A stretch of 39,780 nt of DNA from Rhodopirellula bahusiensis (GCF_002727185.1 NZ_NIZW01000043.1:1-39780), one strand, 5' to 3'; shown: positions 17,096-25,800, counted from the first letter of the stretch. Notes: generated by a model not told the origin, from the sequence alone. Program-made: numbers and translations.

Positions 17096-18676
17096 TCACT
17101 CTGTTTCACCTGGTTCATAAAGCGGAAGATGGCGGTAGTAGACCTCCAGGCAATAGATCGACAGACACGTCGTGTACAGCCGCCCGGCGTAGCCGCCCCA
17201 AGCATCACCGCTCGGCGACCAGCTTCCTCGTTCACGCCCGCGTTTTTCCTGACGATCCGGCAACGTCGCCTTCATCTCTTCGTTCCATTGCTTCCACAGC
17301 GGTCCGCCATAATGGTGCAGTGCCTGAGTCGCGTAGTACCAGTAGTAAACATCGGCTTCGTTCATTTTGATGGGATGGTTCTGCACCAGAGATCCCAAAC
17401 TTTGTGCCATCCCCGGCATGTTGCGATGTCGACCAAGGTACTGATGACACAAGACTCCTTCCGCGGTCATCGAGGGGCTGGGGGCGACATTGGGCATGTA
17501 GGAGTATCCGCCCGAATAGCCCTGACTGACTGAATCGAAGTAGCGTTCAATCTTCGGCCAGATGTAGTCATCCACCTCCAGTCCACCGGCATCGCCGCTC
17601 TTCAATCCCATCACGAACCATCCCGTGACGGAAGTGTCACTGTCCATCCGTGGCTGGTACCGCCAACCTCCTTGCGGCGATTGCGATGCGACAGCGAAGT
17701 CACAAGCGGCCTGGGCGTAGGGACGAATCCACGAGTCCCCCGTCATCGCGTACAACTCACACAAAGCGATCGTTGCCTGAGCTTGTGAGTACATTCGCTC
17801 GTGGCCCCTGGTCGATCCAGCCAGGAAACCTTGGCCGTCCTGATGAGTCACCAGCCAACGCGCCGCTCGAAGCAACTCCTTCTGATACTTGCCGCTTCGG
17901 TGCGTGCTCCCGGCACCCATGAAAGCTAACATCGCCATCGCCGTGGCACTGATTTGGTTCTCACCCCGTGCCCCATTGGCATAGGGACCGTGCAGGCTCC
18001 AACTTCCGTTGCGAAGCTGTTGTCGTTTGAGCCAAACCAATCCAGAGGCGACTGCATCCTCGGTCTGTTCGTCGCCTCCATAAAGCCTCAACAAGCGTTC
18101 CTTCGCCGCACCACTGCGACCTTCAAACATGTTCTCGGGCTTGGCAAGTGCATTCGAAGGGACCGCGACTGGATCGAACAAACCGACGTCCAACTTTGGC
18201 ACCAACGACATCAAATCAGCTTGCGCATCAATCACATCGACCGAAATCAATTCTTCCACCTCGACCCATTCATCATCGACGACAGCCTCAAGCGGAACGG
18301 TTGGCTCCAACTCCACCGTTGTGAACTCCAACAATTCGCTCGCAGTGGAGTCGCTTGATTGGCGAAACAGCAATTCGATTCGACTGATCTGGTTGGTCGA
18401 GCGACTGATCAATGCCAAGGTGAGCAACACCGCTAGATGGACGATCAAGCTGACCAACCAAGATGGCAGTTCAGTCAGCGTTATACGGCCCCACGCCTGG
18501 ACCCGCGAGAATAAGGAGGGGATCGTACGCGGCTCGTTTTCGTCGGCTTGATCTGCCGCATGATCGTCTGAACCCGCCGGAATCGACGGCTCGCTCCAAC
18601 GCGGCGATCGCGGCACGCGTTGCTGCAAATCAACACGAGCATGCAGTTTGGATACGACGACGGAAGACACAATCAT
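17096..18676 (-). CDS. Membrane-anchored alpha-alpha toroid (squalene cyclase/prenyltransferase-like) repeat protein
   Basis: A 526-residue protein from ATG 18676; the frame extends ten codons to a TTG. About 70 hydrophilic residues precede one transmembrane helix (SWLVSLIVHLAVLLTLALIS, about 72-91). An acidic linker (ELEPTVPLEAVVDDEWVEVE) follows. Residues about 215-510 carry repeats typical of the terpenoid cyclase/prenyltransferase toroid (AVASGLVWLKRQQLRNGSWS, AARWLVTHQDGQGFLAGS, AACDFAVASQSPQGGWRYQP). Planctomycetes have many such proteins, and cyclase chemistry should not be assumed: I see no DxDD motif of squalene-hopene cyclases. It is probably an exported binding or scaffold protein. 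It is the last gene of a minus-strand run with the 148-aa membrane protein and the AI-2E transporter. Confidence 0.8.
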   Translation of the reverse strand: MIVSSVVVSKLHARVDLQQRVPRSPRWSEPSIPAGSDDHAADQADENEPRTIPSLFSRVQAWGRITLTELPSWLVSLIVHLAVLLTLALISRSTNQISRIELLFRQSSDSTASELLEFTTVELEPTVPLEAVVDDEWVEVEELISVDVIDAQADLMSLVPKLDVGLFDPVAVPSNALAKPENMFEGRSGAAKERLLRLYGGDEQTEDAVASGLVWLKRQQLRNGSWSLHGPYANGARGENQISATAMAMLAFMGAGSTHRSGKYQKELLRAARWLVTHQDGQGFLAGSTRGHERMYSQAQATIALCELYAMTGDSWIRPYAQAACDFAVASQSPQGGWRYQPRMDSDTSVTGWFVMGLKSGDAGGLEVDDYIWPKIERYFDSVSQGYSGGYSYMPNVAPSPSMTAEGVLCHQYLGRHRNMPGMAQSLGSLVQNHPIKMNEADVYYWYYATQALHHYGGPLWKQWNEEMKATLPDRQEKRGRERGSWSPSGDAWGGYAGRLYTTCLSIYCLEVYYRHLPLYEPGETE

Positions 18677-18680
18677 GACA

Positions 18681-18703
18681 AGGCCTTTCAGATAAGAAGG
18701 CCT
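18681..18703. promoter_or_regulatory. Hairpin just before the toroid-protein start
   Basis: A perfect 7-bp inverted repeat, AGGCCTT and AAGGCCT, with a 9-base loop, ending 4 bases before ATG 18676 on the minus strand. In RNA it would cover the expected ribosome site, so it may limit translation. It could also be a repeat relic. Confidence 0.45.
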
Positions 18704-18733
18704 CAACCATCCGTGTCACGGGTCAACCGGTTC

Positions 18734-18755
18734 ACGCCCCTATTCAGAAGGGCGT
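18734..18755. terminator. Hairpin between two minus-strand genes
   Basis: ACGCCC (18734-18739) pairs with GGGCGT (18750-18755), followed by TTTT on the plus strand. It lies downstream of the 148-aa protein gene, but the T-run is on the opposite strand, so a terminator role is doubtful. Confidence 0.3.
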
Positions 18756-18797
18756 TTTCGAGCAAACCGTGTCACACTTTCCGAGCTCGCCCACGGT

Positions 18798-19244
18798 TTA
18801 CAAAGTCAACACCAAGACAAAAATCGTTCCGAAGATAGCGATGGGAACCCACACCAAAATCAGCGAGAGAATGCCGTAGCCGAACAACAATTTGGAAGGG
18901 AAACTGATCGGCAAATTGTTCGCCACACGATGTTCCACTCGGTCTTTCCAAGCCAGCAGTCCGCCGAGCAACCCACCGACCACTGACGCTAGCACGAGCA
19001 GCAATCCAATCGACATGATGTCGATCTCGAACTCTTTGTCCGCGTTGCGAACCATGAATCTTCGAACCAACCCTGCCACCACCACTGGCGTGACGACGGC
19101 ACCGATCAAGATTTTCTTCCAGGCACTCGTGTTGATCAACGCTGCCGCCGGGTCGTCCTCCACCCCAACCGCGTACTCGGTCGGGCCAGTGACGGTGGGC
19201 GAAGCGGCATCAGTCGCGGGTTGATCAAATGGGTCGTGGTTCAT
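18798..19244 (-). CDS. Small membrane protein of unknown function
   Basis: A 148-residue protein from ATG 19244; a TTG seven codons upstream is in frame but less likely. The first 40 residues are polar (NHDPFDQPATDAASPTVTG). Three hydrophobic helices follow: ILIGAVVTPVVVAGLV, IGLLLVLASVVGGLLGGLLA and a C-terminal FGYGILSLILVWVPIAIFGT. I recognise no family. It lies between the AI-2E transporter and the toroid-repeat gene on the same strand, with hairpins on both sides, so expression may be partly independent. Confidence 0.7.
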   Translation of the reverse strand: MNHDPFDQPATDAASPTVTGPTEYAVGVEDDPAAALINTSAWKKILIGAVVTPVVVAGLVRRFMVRNADKEFEIDIMSIGLLLVLASVVGGLLGGLLAWKDRVEHRVANNLPISFPSKLLFGYGILSLILVWVPIAIFGTIFVLVLTL

Positions 19245-19257
19245 CGCAAAAATCCGT

Positions 19258-19280
19258 GGCGGCAATCAAGACTTGCCGCC
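19258..19280. terminator. Hairpin upstream of the small membrane protein
   Basis: A perfect 8-bp stem, GGCGGCAA and TTGCCGCC, with a 7-base loop. On the minus strand it is followed after five bases by TTTTT, so it could end or attenuate transcription coming from the AI-2E gene before the next start at 19244. Confidence 0.5.
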
Positions 19281-19363
19281 AATCATACGGATCACCGCAA
19301 TCGTTTCGTGCAAGGCCTTCGTGACATCCAACACTAAAAACCAAACGCCAGCATCGTCATGGA

Positions 19364-20626
19364 TCACGTTTTCCCGGACGTCGCGAGATCGCCATGGAAG
19401 TTCTTCACGATCTTTTCATCACCCGAGTTCGTCGATATCGACTCGTCACCACTGCCGGCCGAAGGTTTGGCCTCCGGCATCTCCGCACCCAAGATCATTG
19501 CTAGAGGACGAAGGTCGTCGTAGCCTTCGCAGGCCATGCGGGCAGCGATCAAAATCGGGACGCTGAGAAAGACGCCCATGATTCCCCACATCCATCCCCA
19601 AATGACAATCGACAAGAACACGAGCACCGGACTCATGCTCATCGACCGTCCCAAAATAGCCGGCGTTATGAATTGCCCTTCGAGCGATGTGAGTGTCATG
19701 AACGAAAGCGTGACGACAAAAGCGTAGTACGTCGGTTCGAAATTCAACAGCGCCACGAAGAAGATGATGATTGCACCAGCGATGGCGCCAACGATCGGGA
19801 TGAAGTTGAACGCGAAAGCCATCACGGCCCACATGATTGGCGATGGCATTCCCAGGATCCACATCACAATCCCGACGCAAACGCCCAGCCCCGCGTTGAT
19901 GGCAGAAACCTGCGCCAGGTAGCTGCCCAAACCTTCTTGAACATTCTCGATGACTTCGACCAGTTTGCGGCGTGAAGAAAAGTCAGGCAGCGATCGCATC
20001 ACGCTTCGCAGCAAATCGTCCCCCGTCGCCAGCAGGAAATACAACAACGCAATGCAGATGGTCAGGAAGGACACAATGTTCCCGGTTCCACTGAGATACG
20101 ACCACCCACTCGTCCAAGTCGGTTGCTTGATCTCGACGGGCACAGGCTTTTCACTGGCCACTTCGCCCGCAGCAACTTCTTCCGATTCAGCCAACTCTTC
20201 GGTGGCTTCGTCAACGTCTTTCAATCGATCCGTGATGAACGCAAGTTTGCTTTTCGCAACGGACAAATGCTTCGGCGCTTCCGCGATCGTTTCCTTGGCG
20301 GGTTCGAGAACAACGTAGGTCCCCAGGCCGAGTGTCAGCAGAATCCCAGCAATGATCCCGATCGCGCCCACGGGCGCTGGCACGCCAATGCGTTTGGCGT
20401 GACGGACGATCGGTCGCAATGTGAGATAGAGAACGATGGCAGTTGCGACCGGGATCACCAACGATCGAGCGTAGTACAACGCATAGAGCACCAGCATGAC
20501 CGCACAAATTCGAATCGAAAGAACGCCTGCGCGGCTTTCGATTGCGTCGTCGTCATTCTCTTTCGATTCGGTCGTGTTCACGGCGTCTGCAGTTCTGATT
20601 GGTACGTGGAAGTGGAACAACCTCAT
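19364..20626 (-). CDS. AI-2E-family transporter
   Basis: A 420-residue integral membrane protein from ATG 20626; the open frame reaches back to a TTG at 20740 with non-conserved sequence. The arrangement fits the AI-2E/PerM family: two N-terminal helices (AVMLVLYALYYARSLVIPV), a third near IIAGILLTLGLGTYVVL, an extended polar segment that is acidic in part (DEATEELAESEEVAAGE), and a C-terminal block of helices with GLGVCVGIVMWILGMPSP and the family-typical FNFIPIVGAIAGAI and LEGQFITPAILGRS. Family members export small molecules or ions, some as Na+(Li+)/H+ antiporters, so the name does not prove autoinducer transport. The hydrophilic C-tail is Ser/Gly/Glu-rich. Confidence 0.88.
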   Translation of the reverse strand: MRLFHFHVPIRTADAVNTTESKENDDDAIESRAGVLSIRICAVMLVLYALYYARSLVIPVATAIVLYLTLRPIVRHAKRIGVPAPVGAIGIIAGILLTLGLGTYVVLEPAKETIAEAPKHLSVAKSKLAFITDRLKDVDEATEELAESEEVAAGEVASEKPVPVEIKQPTWTSGWSYLSGTGNIVSFLTICIALLYFLLATGDDLLRSVMRSLPDFSSRRKLVEVIENVQEGLGSYLAQVSAINAGLGVCVGIVMWILGMPSPIMWAVMAFAFNFIPIVGAIAGAIIIFFVALLNFEPTYYAFVVTLSFMTLTSLEGQFITPAILGRSMSMSPVLVFLSIVIWGWMWGIMGVFLSVPILIAARMACEGYDDLRPLAMILGAEMPEAKPSAGSGDESISTNSGDEKIVKNFHGDLATSGKT

Positions 20627-20794
20627 TGGCTGCTCTTCACTTCTCACTGCCGCGATCAAAAAGCAAAGTCTGTACCGCGACCGGTTGATATCGAAACAAT
20701 CTGTCGAGTTTGCGTCCAAACCAACGTGATTCGCAAGCAACGACCGAAAAGCTGACCCGACAACGGCCCAAGTGGTCGTTCTCCGACCAAGGAG

Positions 20795-21664
20795 TTATGA
20801 AGTCGAGTCGGTCACGCGTCGTGGCCGCTGCCGAAGTTTGATTTGCCCATAGGCTTCGCGAACAAGTGGTTGACCATGTTCCCGTTCCAAACGACGAATC
20901 GTGAAGTGAGCACGCGCGAGGTCTTGGTAGTGATCGATGAAGTAGCTGTTGATGAGCGCACCACCGACGGCACCAATGATGGGAATCGCTTGAGCCGCCA
21001 CCTTCTCACTGACAACCACGCCAAAGCGTTTTCCGATTTGAGTTACCAAGCGAACCAGCGGCGGAGCGGCGGAATCCTTGATTCCGTTCTTGAGGATGTA
21101 CTTCGACGCGTCTTGGATCTGCTTCGCCATCGCGGCTCGCACGGCAAAGTAGCCGATTTCGGTCTCGTCATCGATGTCCGACGACTGGCCTGGATCCAAC
21201 GCAAAGACTTCCAAACATGCCAATCGAGACTCCAGCTCGGAGAGATCTTCTCCTTCACTACGAGCGATGTCGGCCACGCTCCGAAGAATCAATACCGTCG
21301 AAACAGGCAACTCTGCAGCGACGGTTGCCCCGCCGAGCGCACCACCTGCTGCACCGCTGAGTCCTGCCAACAATTTGTGCGTCAACAGCTTCGGTTTGTC
21401 TCGAACCTTGGCCCCGGATGCATCTTTTTCAGGCCCCAAAGTTCGCAAGGCAACATCGAGCGCAACGTGCAGCGATTTGTCGATTGCCGAGTGAATCGCG
21501 GACTCGAAATTGTCGGGCAACATCTTCAACGATGCCGTCACGGGCGTCCCAATCATCTCAGTCAACCGATCGGCGATGCCGTGATGCTCCAAGATCTTTT
21601 TCGCTTGACGCAGTTCTTCCAGGGTTTCTTCGGGAAGGTTTCCAGAGATCAGATCGTCGCTCAA
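20795..21664 (-). CDS. EcsC-family protein
   Basis: A 289-residue protein fitting the EcsC family, named after the third gene of the Bacillus ecs locus; its biochemical role is not known. Visible are a Gly/Ala-rich segment (AGLSGAAGGALGGATVAAEL) followed by PVSTVLILRSVADIARSEGEDL, and a second Ala/Gly-rich segment (VAAQAIPIIGAVGGALINS) with YFIDHYQDLARAHFTIRRLE. These hydrophobic stretches suggest membrane contact. The start is a TTG at 21664 with AGGATGGA just upstream; no in-frame ATG lies near it. It lies 168 bp upstream of the AI-2E gene on the same strand and diverges from the 94-aa protein gene. Confidence 0.82.
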   Translation of the reverse strand: MSDDLISGNLPEETLEELRQAKKILEHHGIADRLTEMIGTPVTASLKMLPDNFESAIHSAIDKSLHVALDVALRTLGPEKDASGAKVRDKPKLLTHKLLAGLSGAAGGALGGATVAAELPVSTVLILRSVADIARSEGEDLSELESRLACLEVFALDPGQSSDIDDETEIGYFAVRAAMAKQIQDASKYILKNGIKDSAAPPLVRLVTQIGKRFGVVVSEKVAAQAIPIIGAVGGALINSYFIDHYQDLARAHFTIRRLEREHGQPLVREAYGQIKLRQRPRRVTDSTS

Positions 21665-22002
21665 AGTTCCATCCTGATTGGCGGTGGGCGGGTCCAGGGT
21701 CTCAAATCAACGAGACACCTCGTGTCACGAGAGTAGCAAATGGTGATCGAAATCGACATTCCGACAAAGACGCTTCCTCCGACGAGATTTCCTCAGGGGC
21801 GCTTTTCAATCGGTGACAATGCGTTGAACCTGCACATTTGCAGAACGACTCCACAATGAGCAAACCCCGCGCCCGGTGAAAGATGGCATGCAGATTGCGT
21901 CTGTTTTGCCGTCAAAGGATCGAAAGGAACAGTCGCTGTGGGTCGACCGTGGTGTCACGTTCATTTCGATTTGACCATTTCAAACACCGCTTAGGAGTCA
22001 TC
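21665..22002. other. Divergent intergenic region with a sigma-54-like promoter
   Basis: About 340 bases between the EcsC-family gene (-) and the 94-aa gene (+). It contains the promoter candidate at 21884-21900 and a strong GGAG ribosome site at 21993-21996. No repeat or further gene is seen. Confidence 0.6.
21884..21900 (+). promoter_or_regulatory. Candidate sigma-54 promoter
   Basis: TGGCATGCAGATTGC matches the -24/-12 consensus TGGCACG-N4-TTGC at all but one base and has the exact GG-N10-GC spacing. Transcription would begin near 21910 and give a leader of about 90 bases ahead of ATG 22003. No enhancer-binding activator gene is present in the window. Confidence 0.55.
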
Positions 22003-22287
22003 ATGGCCAACACCACTACCAACCACGACGCCATTCAAAACTGGGTCCATGAGCGTGGCGGCGTGCCCGCAACCGTTGAGGCAACCGCCGAGTCGGAAGA
22101 TGGAATCGGAGTCCTGCGGATCGATTTTCCACACGGCGGACGGAACGACAACTTGTCGACAATCAGTTGGGAAAACTTCTTCGAGAAGTTCGAAGAATCG
22201 AAGCTCGCATTCCTGCACGAAGAGAAGACGTCCGGGGGAGAACTCAGTCGTTTTTGCAAGTTCATCGATCGCAACCAAGATCAGTGA
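22003..22287 (+). CDS. Small conserved acidic protein
   Basis: A 94-residue protein from ATG 22003, preceded at ideal distance by GGAG. The sequence has three recognisable parts: HDAIQNWVHERGGVPATVEA, then GVLRIDFPHGGRNDNLSTIS, then WENFFEKFEESKLAFLHEEK. This is the pattern of a small conserved family sometimes labelled in databases as glucan branching enzyme. It is far too short for that enzyme, so the label would be wrong. Proteins of this type look like soluble single domains; their function is unknown to me. It is probably transcribed from the sigma-54-like promoter and followed 60 bp later by the hydrolase gene. Confidence 0.8.
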   Translation: MANTTTNHDAIQNWVHERGGVPATVEATAESEDGIGVLRIDFPHGGRNDNLSTISWENFFEKFEESKLAFLHEEKTSGGELSRFCKFIDRNQDQ

Positions 22288-22347
22288 ACCGCTGCGTCCG
22301 GCTCCTCGACGGTCCCCTCAGCGAAGCTCCTTCCTTCCCAAAGTCAC

Positions 22348-23199
22348 ATGGCAACTCAGATTGAATCCCCGACACTCGTCACACCCGATGGACGCGAATT
22401 GCATTGCCGCCACGCGGGCAAGTCATCCGCTGGACTCGCGTTCGTTGTGGTCCACGGATTGGGCGAGCATTCGGGTTGCTACGATGACTTCGCCGAGCGA
22501 ATGACCAGCCTTGACCGCGGAGTCGTTCTCTACGACCAAAACGGTCACGGACGGAGTCCCGGTGCACGCGGGGACGCACCCAGCTTCGACACGCTCGTCG
22601 ATGACATTGCCGTTGCACTCGAATTCGCTGCCAAGACGTTTCCAAACGCTGAATTGGTTTTGTTGGGCCACAGTATGGGCGGCAACCTTGTTCTAAATCA
22701 TTTGCTCGGCCGCGACTACGAATACGTTCGTCGAGCGATCGTCACCAACCCGATGATTCTGCCGCCCAATCCACCAACACGACCCCAAGCTTTCGCGGCG
22801 TGGTTGACAGGCAAGTTGATTCCTCACATCCGGTTGTCCGCTTCCATCGAACCGACTCAGCTTACGCAAGACACGGAGGCCCTGCGTTCACTCGCCGAGG
22901 ACGAGCTCATTCACGAAAAGCTCTCGATCGGGATCGGCAGTCAATTGGTCAACCATGGAATCTGGTTGATCGATCACGCGAAAGAATTGAATGTCAAATT
23001 GCTGGTGCTGACCGGCGACGAAGATGAACTCTGCGACTCCAACACAACGGACGAGTTCATCAAGAAAGCTGGCCCTTCATGCCATCGAGTCTCGCTCGAC
23101 GGGTTACGCCATTCGCTCTTGATTGAAGACGAACGCGACCTGGTTTACGACGCGATCGAAGGCTGGCTGCTCGACACGGCCTCTCTTAGCATCGAGTAG
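22348..23199 (+). CDS. Alpha/beta hydrolase, monoacylglycerol lipase-like
   Basis: A 283-residue cytoplasmic hydrolase of the Hydrolase_4 (monoacylglycerol lipase/lysophospholipase) group. The oxyanion region is VHGLGEHSG (35-43) and the nucleophile elbow is GHSMGG with Ser 109. The acid is probably Asp 226 in LTGDEDELCD, and the His is His 255 in GLRHSLL. DQNGHGRSPG at 63-72 is the family-typical stretch before the elbow. All three catalytic residues are present, so it should cleave an acyl ester; the natural substrate cannot be read from sequence. There is no signal peptide. It lies between the 94-aa gene and the CE15 esterase gene on the same strand, without overlap. Confidence 0.88.
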   Translation: MATQIESPTLVTPDGRELHCRHAGKSSAGLAFVVVHGLGEHSGCYDDFAERMTSLDRGVVLYDQNGHGRSPGARGDAPSFDTLVDDIAVALEFAAKTFPNAELVLLGHSMGGNLVLNHLLGRDYEYVRRAIVTNPMILPPNPPTRPQAFAAWLTGKLIPHIRLSASIEPTQLTQDTEALRSLAEDELIHEKLSIGIGSQLVNHGIWLIDHAKELNVKLLVLTGDEDELCDSNTTDEFIKKAGPSCHRVSLDGLRHSLLIEDERDLVYDAIEGWLLDTASLSIE

Positions 23200-23246
23200 A
23201 ATGCGGCGTCTCTCAGGCAGATTTCGCAAGCAAGGTGGGTTCGAAG

Positions 23247-24926
23247 ATGAATCGACGTTTCCAGTTGGTGCTCTCTGTTTTGATCGGTTCGCTTGTCTCG
23301 AACGAGGGTTTGATGTCTCAAGACGTCCCCTCGGTCTACGAGTTGGAACACACCGGCGCCGACTATCCGCCGCCGATTCTGCCGAGCATTGACGATCTTC
23401 CGGTCATCCAAAGTCTGCCAGATCCGTTTGCATGGTCTGACGGCAGCGGACGCTCTACCGAACTGGCCGATTGGAGTCGCCGACGTTCCGAGATCAAAGC
23501 GGAGATCGAACACTACGAGATCGGCGAGAAGCCAGCCCGACCAGAAAACATCTCGGCAAACTTCCGTGACAACACACTGACCGTCACCATCGAAGTGAAC
23601 GGGCAGTCGCTGAAGTTGACCGCGAATGTTTGGCTCCCGGAAGGAGATGGACCGTTTCCTGCGGTGATTGGTATCGGGCGAGGAAGCGGAAGTCTGCCGC
23701 CAGAAATTTTCACCCGCCGAGACATCGCGATGATCGCGTTCGATTTCTCTCAGGTGATGTCACACACTCAGACGCGAGGCAAGGAACCAATCAATCGGTT
23801 GTATCCCGACCAGACCGAGATGGGTGCCTACAGTGCTTGGCCGTGGGGAATCAGTCGAATCATTGATGGGCTGGAACTGGTGGAAAGTGATCTGCCGATC
23901 GATCGAGAACACTTAGCGGTAACGGGTTGTTCCTTCGCGGGAAAGATGGCTCTCTTCGCCGGAGCCTTGGATGAACGAATCGCATTGACGATCGCACAAG
24001 AACCCGGCGGAGGTGGAGCGGCAGCTTGGCGGGTTTCCGAAACGCTCGGCAACGTTGAGACACTTGGAAAGACGAGTCGGGCGTGGTTCCTCGAAGACAT
24101 GTTTCGATTCTCCAACTCGGTCGAGAAGGTCCCGCACGATCACCACGAATTGATGGCCTTGGTCGCGCCGCGAGCCCTCCTGGTGCTGGGCAATCCAGAC
24201 TACGAATGGCTGGCCGACGAATCCGGATTTGTCTCCTGCATGGCGGCGAAGGAAGTGTGGAAATCGCTCGGCGTGCCGGACCGATTCGGCTTCTCAATCG
24301 TCGCGGATCATCCACACTGTCAACTGCCCGACAACCAGCGACCTGAGGTTGAAGCCTTCGTCGACAAATTCTTGCTCGGCAAAACGGACATCGAGACATC
24401 CGTTGCACGGCATCCCTTTGAGAAAGTGGAACATTCCTTTTGGTACGATGGCTGGGCAACCGGAACGTCGACCTTCCCCGATCGCAGCAAAGCCGAATTG
24501 CATTCCATCGAGGCTGAATCCGCGTCTCATGGATCCGAATGGATCGTCGGAGAAGACCAAGAAGCGTCAAGCGGAACGTTCCTCACCGTACGCGATGGAT
24601 TGGAATCCACTGACAATGTCCCCTCGGGCGACGATGCCAAGTTGCAGTATCCGATCACGATCGGCAAGGAAGGTCGCTACTACCTCTACGCTCGATTGAA
24701 CTGTCCCTCGGCCGACGACGATTCCTTTTGGATTCAAATCGACGACCAAGAATTCATAGCCGCCAACGGCCTGCAAACCAACGGTTGGCAATGGGTGAAG
24801 CTCGATCGCTTCGACCTCACACCCGGCAACCATACGCTGACGATTGCCTACCGCGAGGACGGAGCAAAGATCGACAAAGTCATCCTCACCACCTATGTCT
24901 TTGGTCCGACAGGTGCAAACAATTGA
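23247..24926 (+). CDS. Secreted CE15-like (glucuronoyl) esterase with C-terminal beta domain
   Basis: A 559-residue protein from ATG 23247; a GTG four codons upstream is in frame. Residues 1-24 form a signal peptide. The catalytic domain matches carbohydrate esterase family 15: VTGCSFAGKMALFAGALDER with nucleophile Ser 229 in the GCSxxGK motif, QEPGGGGAAAWR with Glu 252, and a HPHCQLP box containing the catalytic His. CE15 enzymes cleave esters of (4-O-methyl-)glucuronic acid in plant or algal polysaccharide. Residues about 415-555 form a carbohydrate-binding-like beta domain (HSIEAESASHGSEW, GRYYLYARLNCPSADDDSFW, LTPGNHTLTIAYREDG). It would act outside the cytoplasm. Glucuronic acid is also a component of ulvan, which fits the sulfatase/rhamnose genes nearby, but substrate is inference. 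Confidence 0.85.
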   Translation: MNRRFQLVLSVLIGSLVSNEGLMSQDVPSVYELEHTGADYPPPILPSIDDLPVIQSLPDPFAWSDGSGRSTELADWSRRRSEIKAEIEHYEIGEKPARPENISANFRDNTLTVTIEVNGQSLKLTANVWLPEGDGPFPAVIGIGRGSGSLPPEIFTRRDIAMIAFDFSQVMSHTQTRGKEPINRLYPDQTEMGAYSAWPWGISRIIDGLELVESDLPIDREHLAVTGCSFAGKMALFAGALDERIALTIAQEPGGGGAAAWRVSETLGNVETLGKTSRAWFLEDMFRFSNSVEKVPHDHHELMALVAPRALLVLGNPDYEWLADESGFVSCMAAKEVWKSLGVPDRFGFSIVADHPHCQLPDNQRPEVEAFVDKFLLGKTDIETSVARHPFEKVEHSFWYDGWATGTSTFPDRSKAELHSIEAESASHGSEWIVGEDQEASSGTFLTVRDGLESTDNVPSGDDAKLQYPITIGKEGRYYLYARLNCPSADDDSFWIQIDDQEFIAANGLQTNGWQWVKLDRFDLTPGNHTLTIAYREDGAKIDKVILTTYVFGPTGANN

Positions 24927-24966
24927 ACGACGGCGGCACGTTTGCAACTCGATAAATGGGTGCCGC

Positions 24967-25326
24967 TCACTTCTTCTTTTTCTTTTTCCTCAGCAGCTTC
25001 CAAAGCGAACGACCGCTTTCGCGGTCCAGACGCACCAATTCGTGACGCCGGATGTCAAAGCACGCGACGGAGCCACGTGTTCTTTTGGCGTAGACAAACG
25101 GCAAGCAGACCACGGTGACCTTGTAAGGCGTCCCGGTGGCTGTCGATAGAAATCGAGCCCGCACGGGTTCGTCCGGTGGCAACGAGACGTCCGAGCAGTT
25201 CCAAAGAAAGGATGGGACTTCGAAAATCTCGCTTAGAACGGTGACGAAGTCACCCTTTTGGATGTCTTCCCCCGCGACTCGCGTAGCGACGTTAGTCGCC
25301 GACTGGGTTTCGGATGTGGTTCTCAT
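24967..25326 (-). CDS. Hypothetical protein with hexalysine C-terminus
   Basis: A 119-residue protein from ATG 25326, unknown to me. It has no signal peptide and no clear membrane helix. The centre is beta-rich with a Val/Phe pattern (KGDFVTVLSEIFEVPSFLW, KVTVVCLPFVYAKRTRGSVA), and the end is strongly basic, finishing in six lysines. A run of A-rich lysine codons ends the gene, which could be a slippage-prone tract. It converges with the CE15 gene, 40 bp away. The basic tail suggests binding to nucleic acid or acidic surfaces, but nothing more can be said. Confidence 0.6.
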   Translation of the reverse strand: MRTTSETQSATNVATRVAGEDIQKGDFVTVLSEIFEVPSFLWNCSDVSLPPDEPVRARFLSTATGTPYKVTVVCLPFVYAKRTRGSVACFDIRRHELVRLDRESGRSLWKLLRKKKKKK

Positions 25327-25602
25327 TGTTTCGCATTGGGTGAACAGTTGTTGGGGGACAAATCGTTCTTGTCAGGCAAACGAGAGGAAATCACTCGCAA
25401 CCTGATTTCGTTGCAAAACAGAATGGCAAAACTCGCATCGTTTCATCTTTCGCGAAAGGCACATCATTGGCGTCGGGAGATGGAACCGAACAGCATCGGA
25501 TTCCTTGCCCCATGGACCGATCTCACCACGCCAAGGTTCGCGAAACAAGTTTAGAAAGCGGCGTCGTTGAGTGAATCGGCATCGGCGTCGGTATTCGCCT
25601 TC

Positions 25603-25800
25603 CTAGATCTCGACTTCTGCCGCGTCGACCGGCAATTGCCGGCTCATCCAGATCGGTGTGAAGATGAACCATACGATGGTGCCAAACAATGCGATCGATT
25701 TGACCAGCGGAAGCTCGATCGCTCCGGCAAAAAACAGCGAACACGGAACGACGATCATGCAAAGCGTGATCAGCGACATCATCTTGGCGAAGTTCTTCAT
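25603..25800 (-). CDS. Small two-helix membrane protein, next to the permease
   Basis: A 65-residue protein from ATG 25800; a TTG 18 codons upstream (25854) is in frame and would leave only 13 bases to the permease stop. Two hydrophobic helices are clear: MSLITLCMIVVPCSLFFAGA and SIALFGTIVWFIFTPIWM. The tail is short and acidic (VDAAEVEI). I know no family. Position directly behind the NCS1-type permease on the same strand suggests an accessory subunit or a co-regulated membrane protein. The start choice changes the N-terminus but not the helices. Confidence 0.6.
   Translation of the reverse strand: MKNFAKMMSLITLCMIVVPCSLFFAGAIELPLVKSIALFGTIVWFIFTPIWMSRQLPVDAAEVEI

Noticed and set aside
16605..17120. 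A 171-codon plus-strand open frame, and a 102-codon frame opposite
   Set aside because: Both follow an inverted repeat and look like non-coding repeat DNA.
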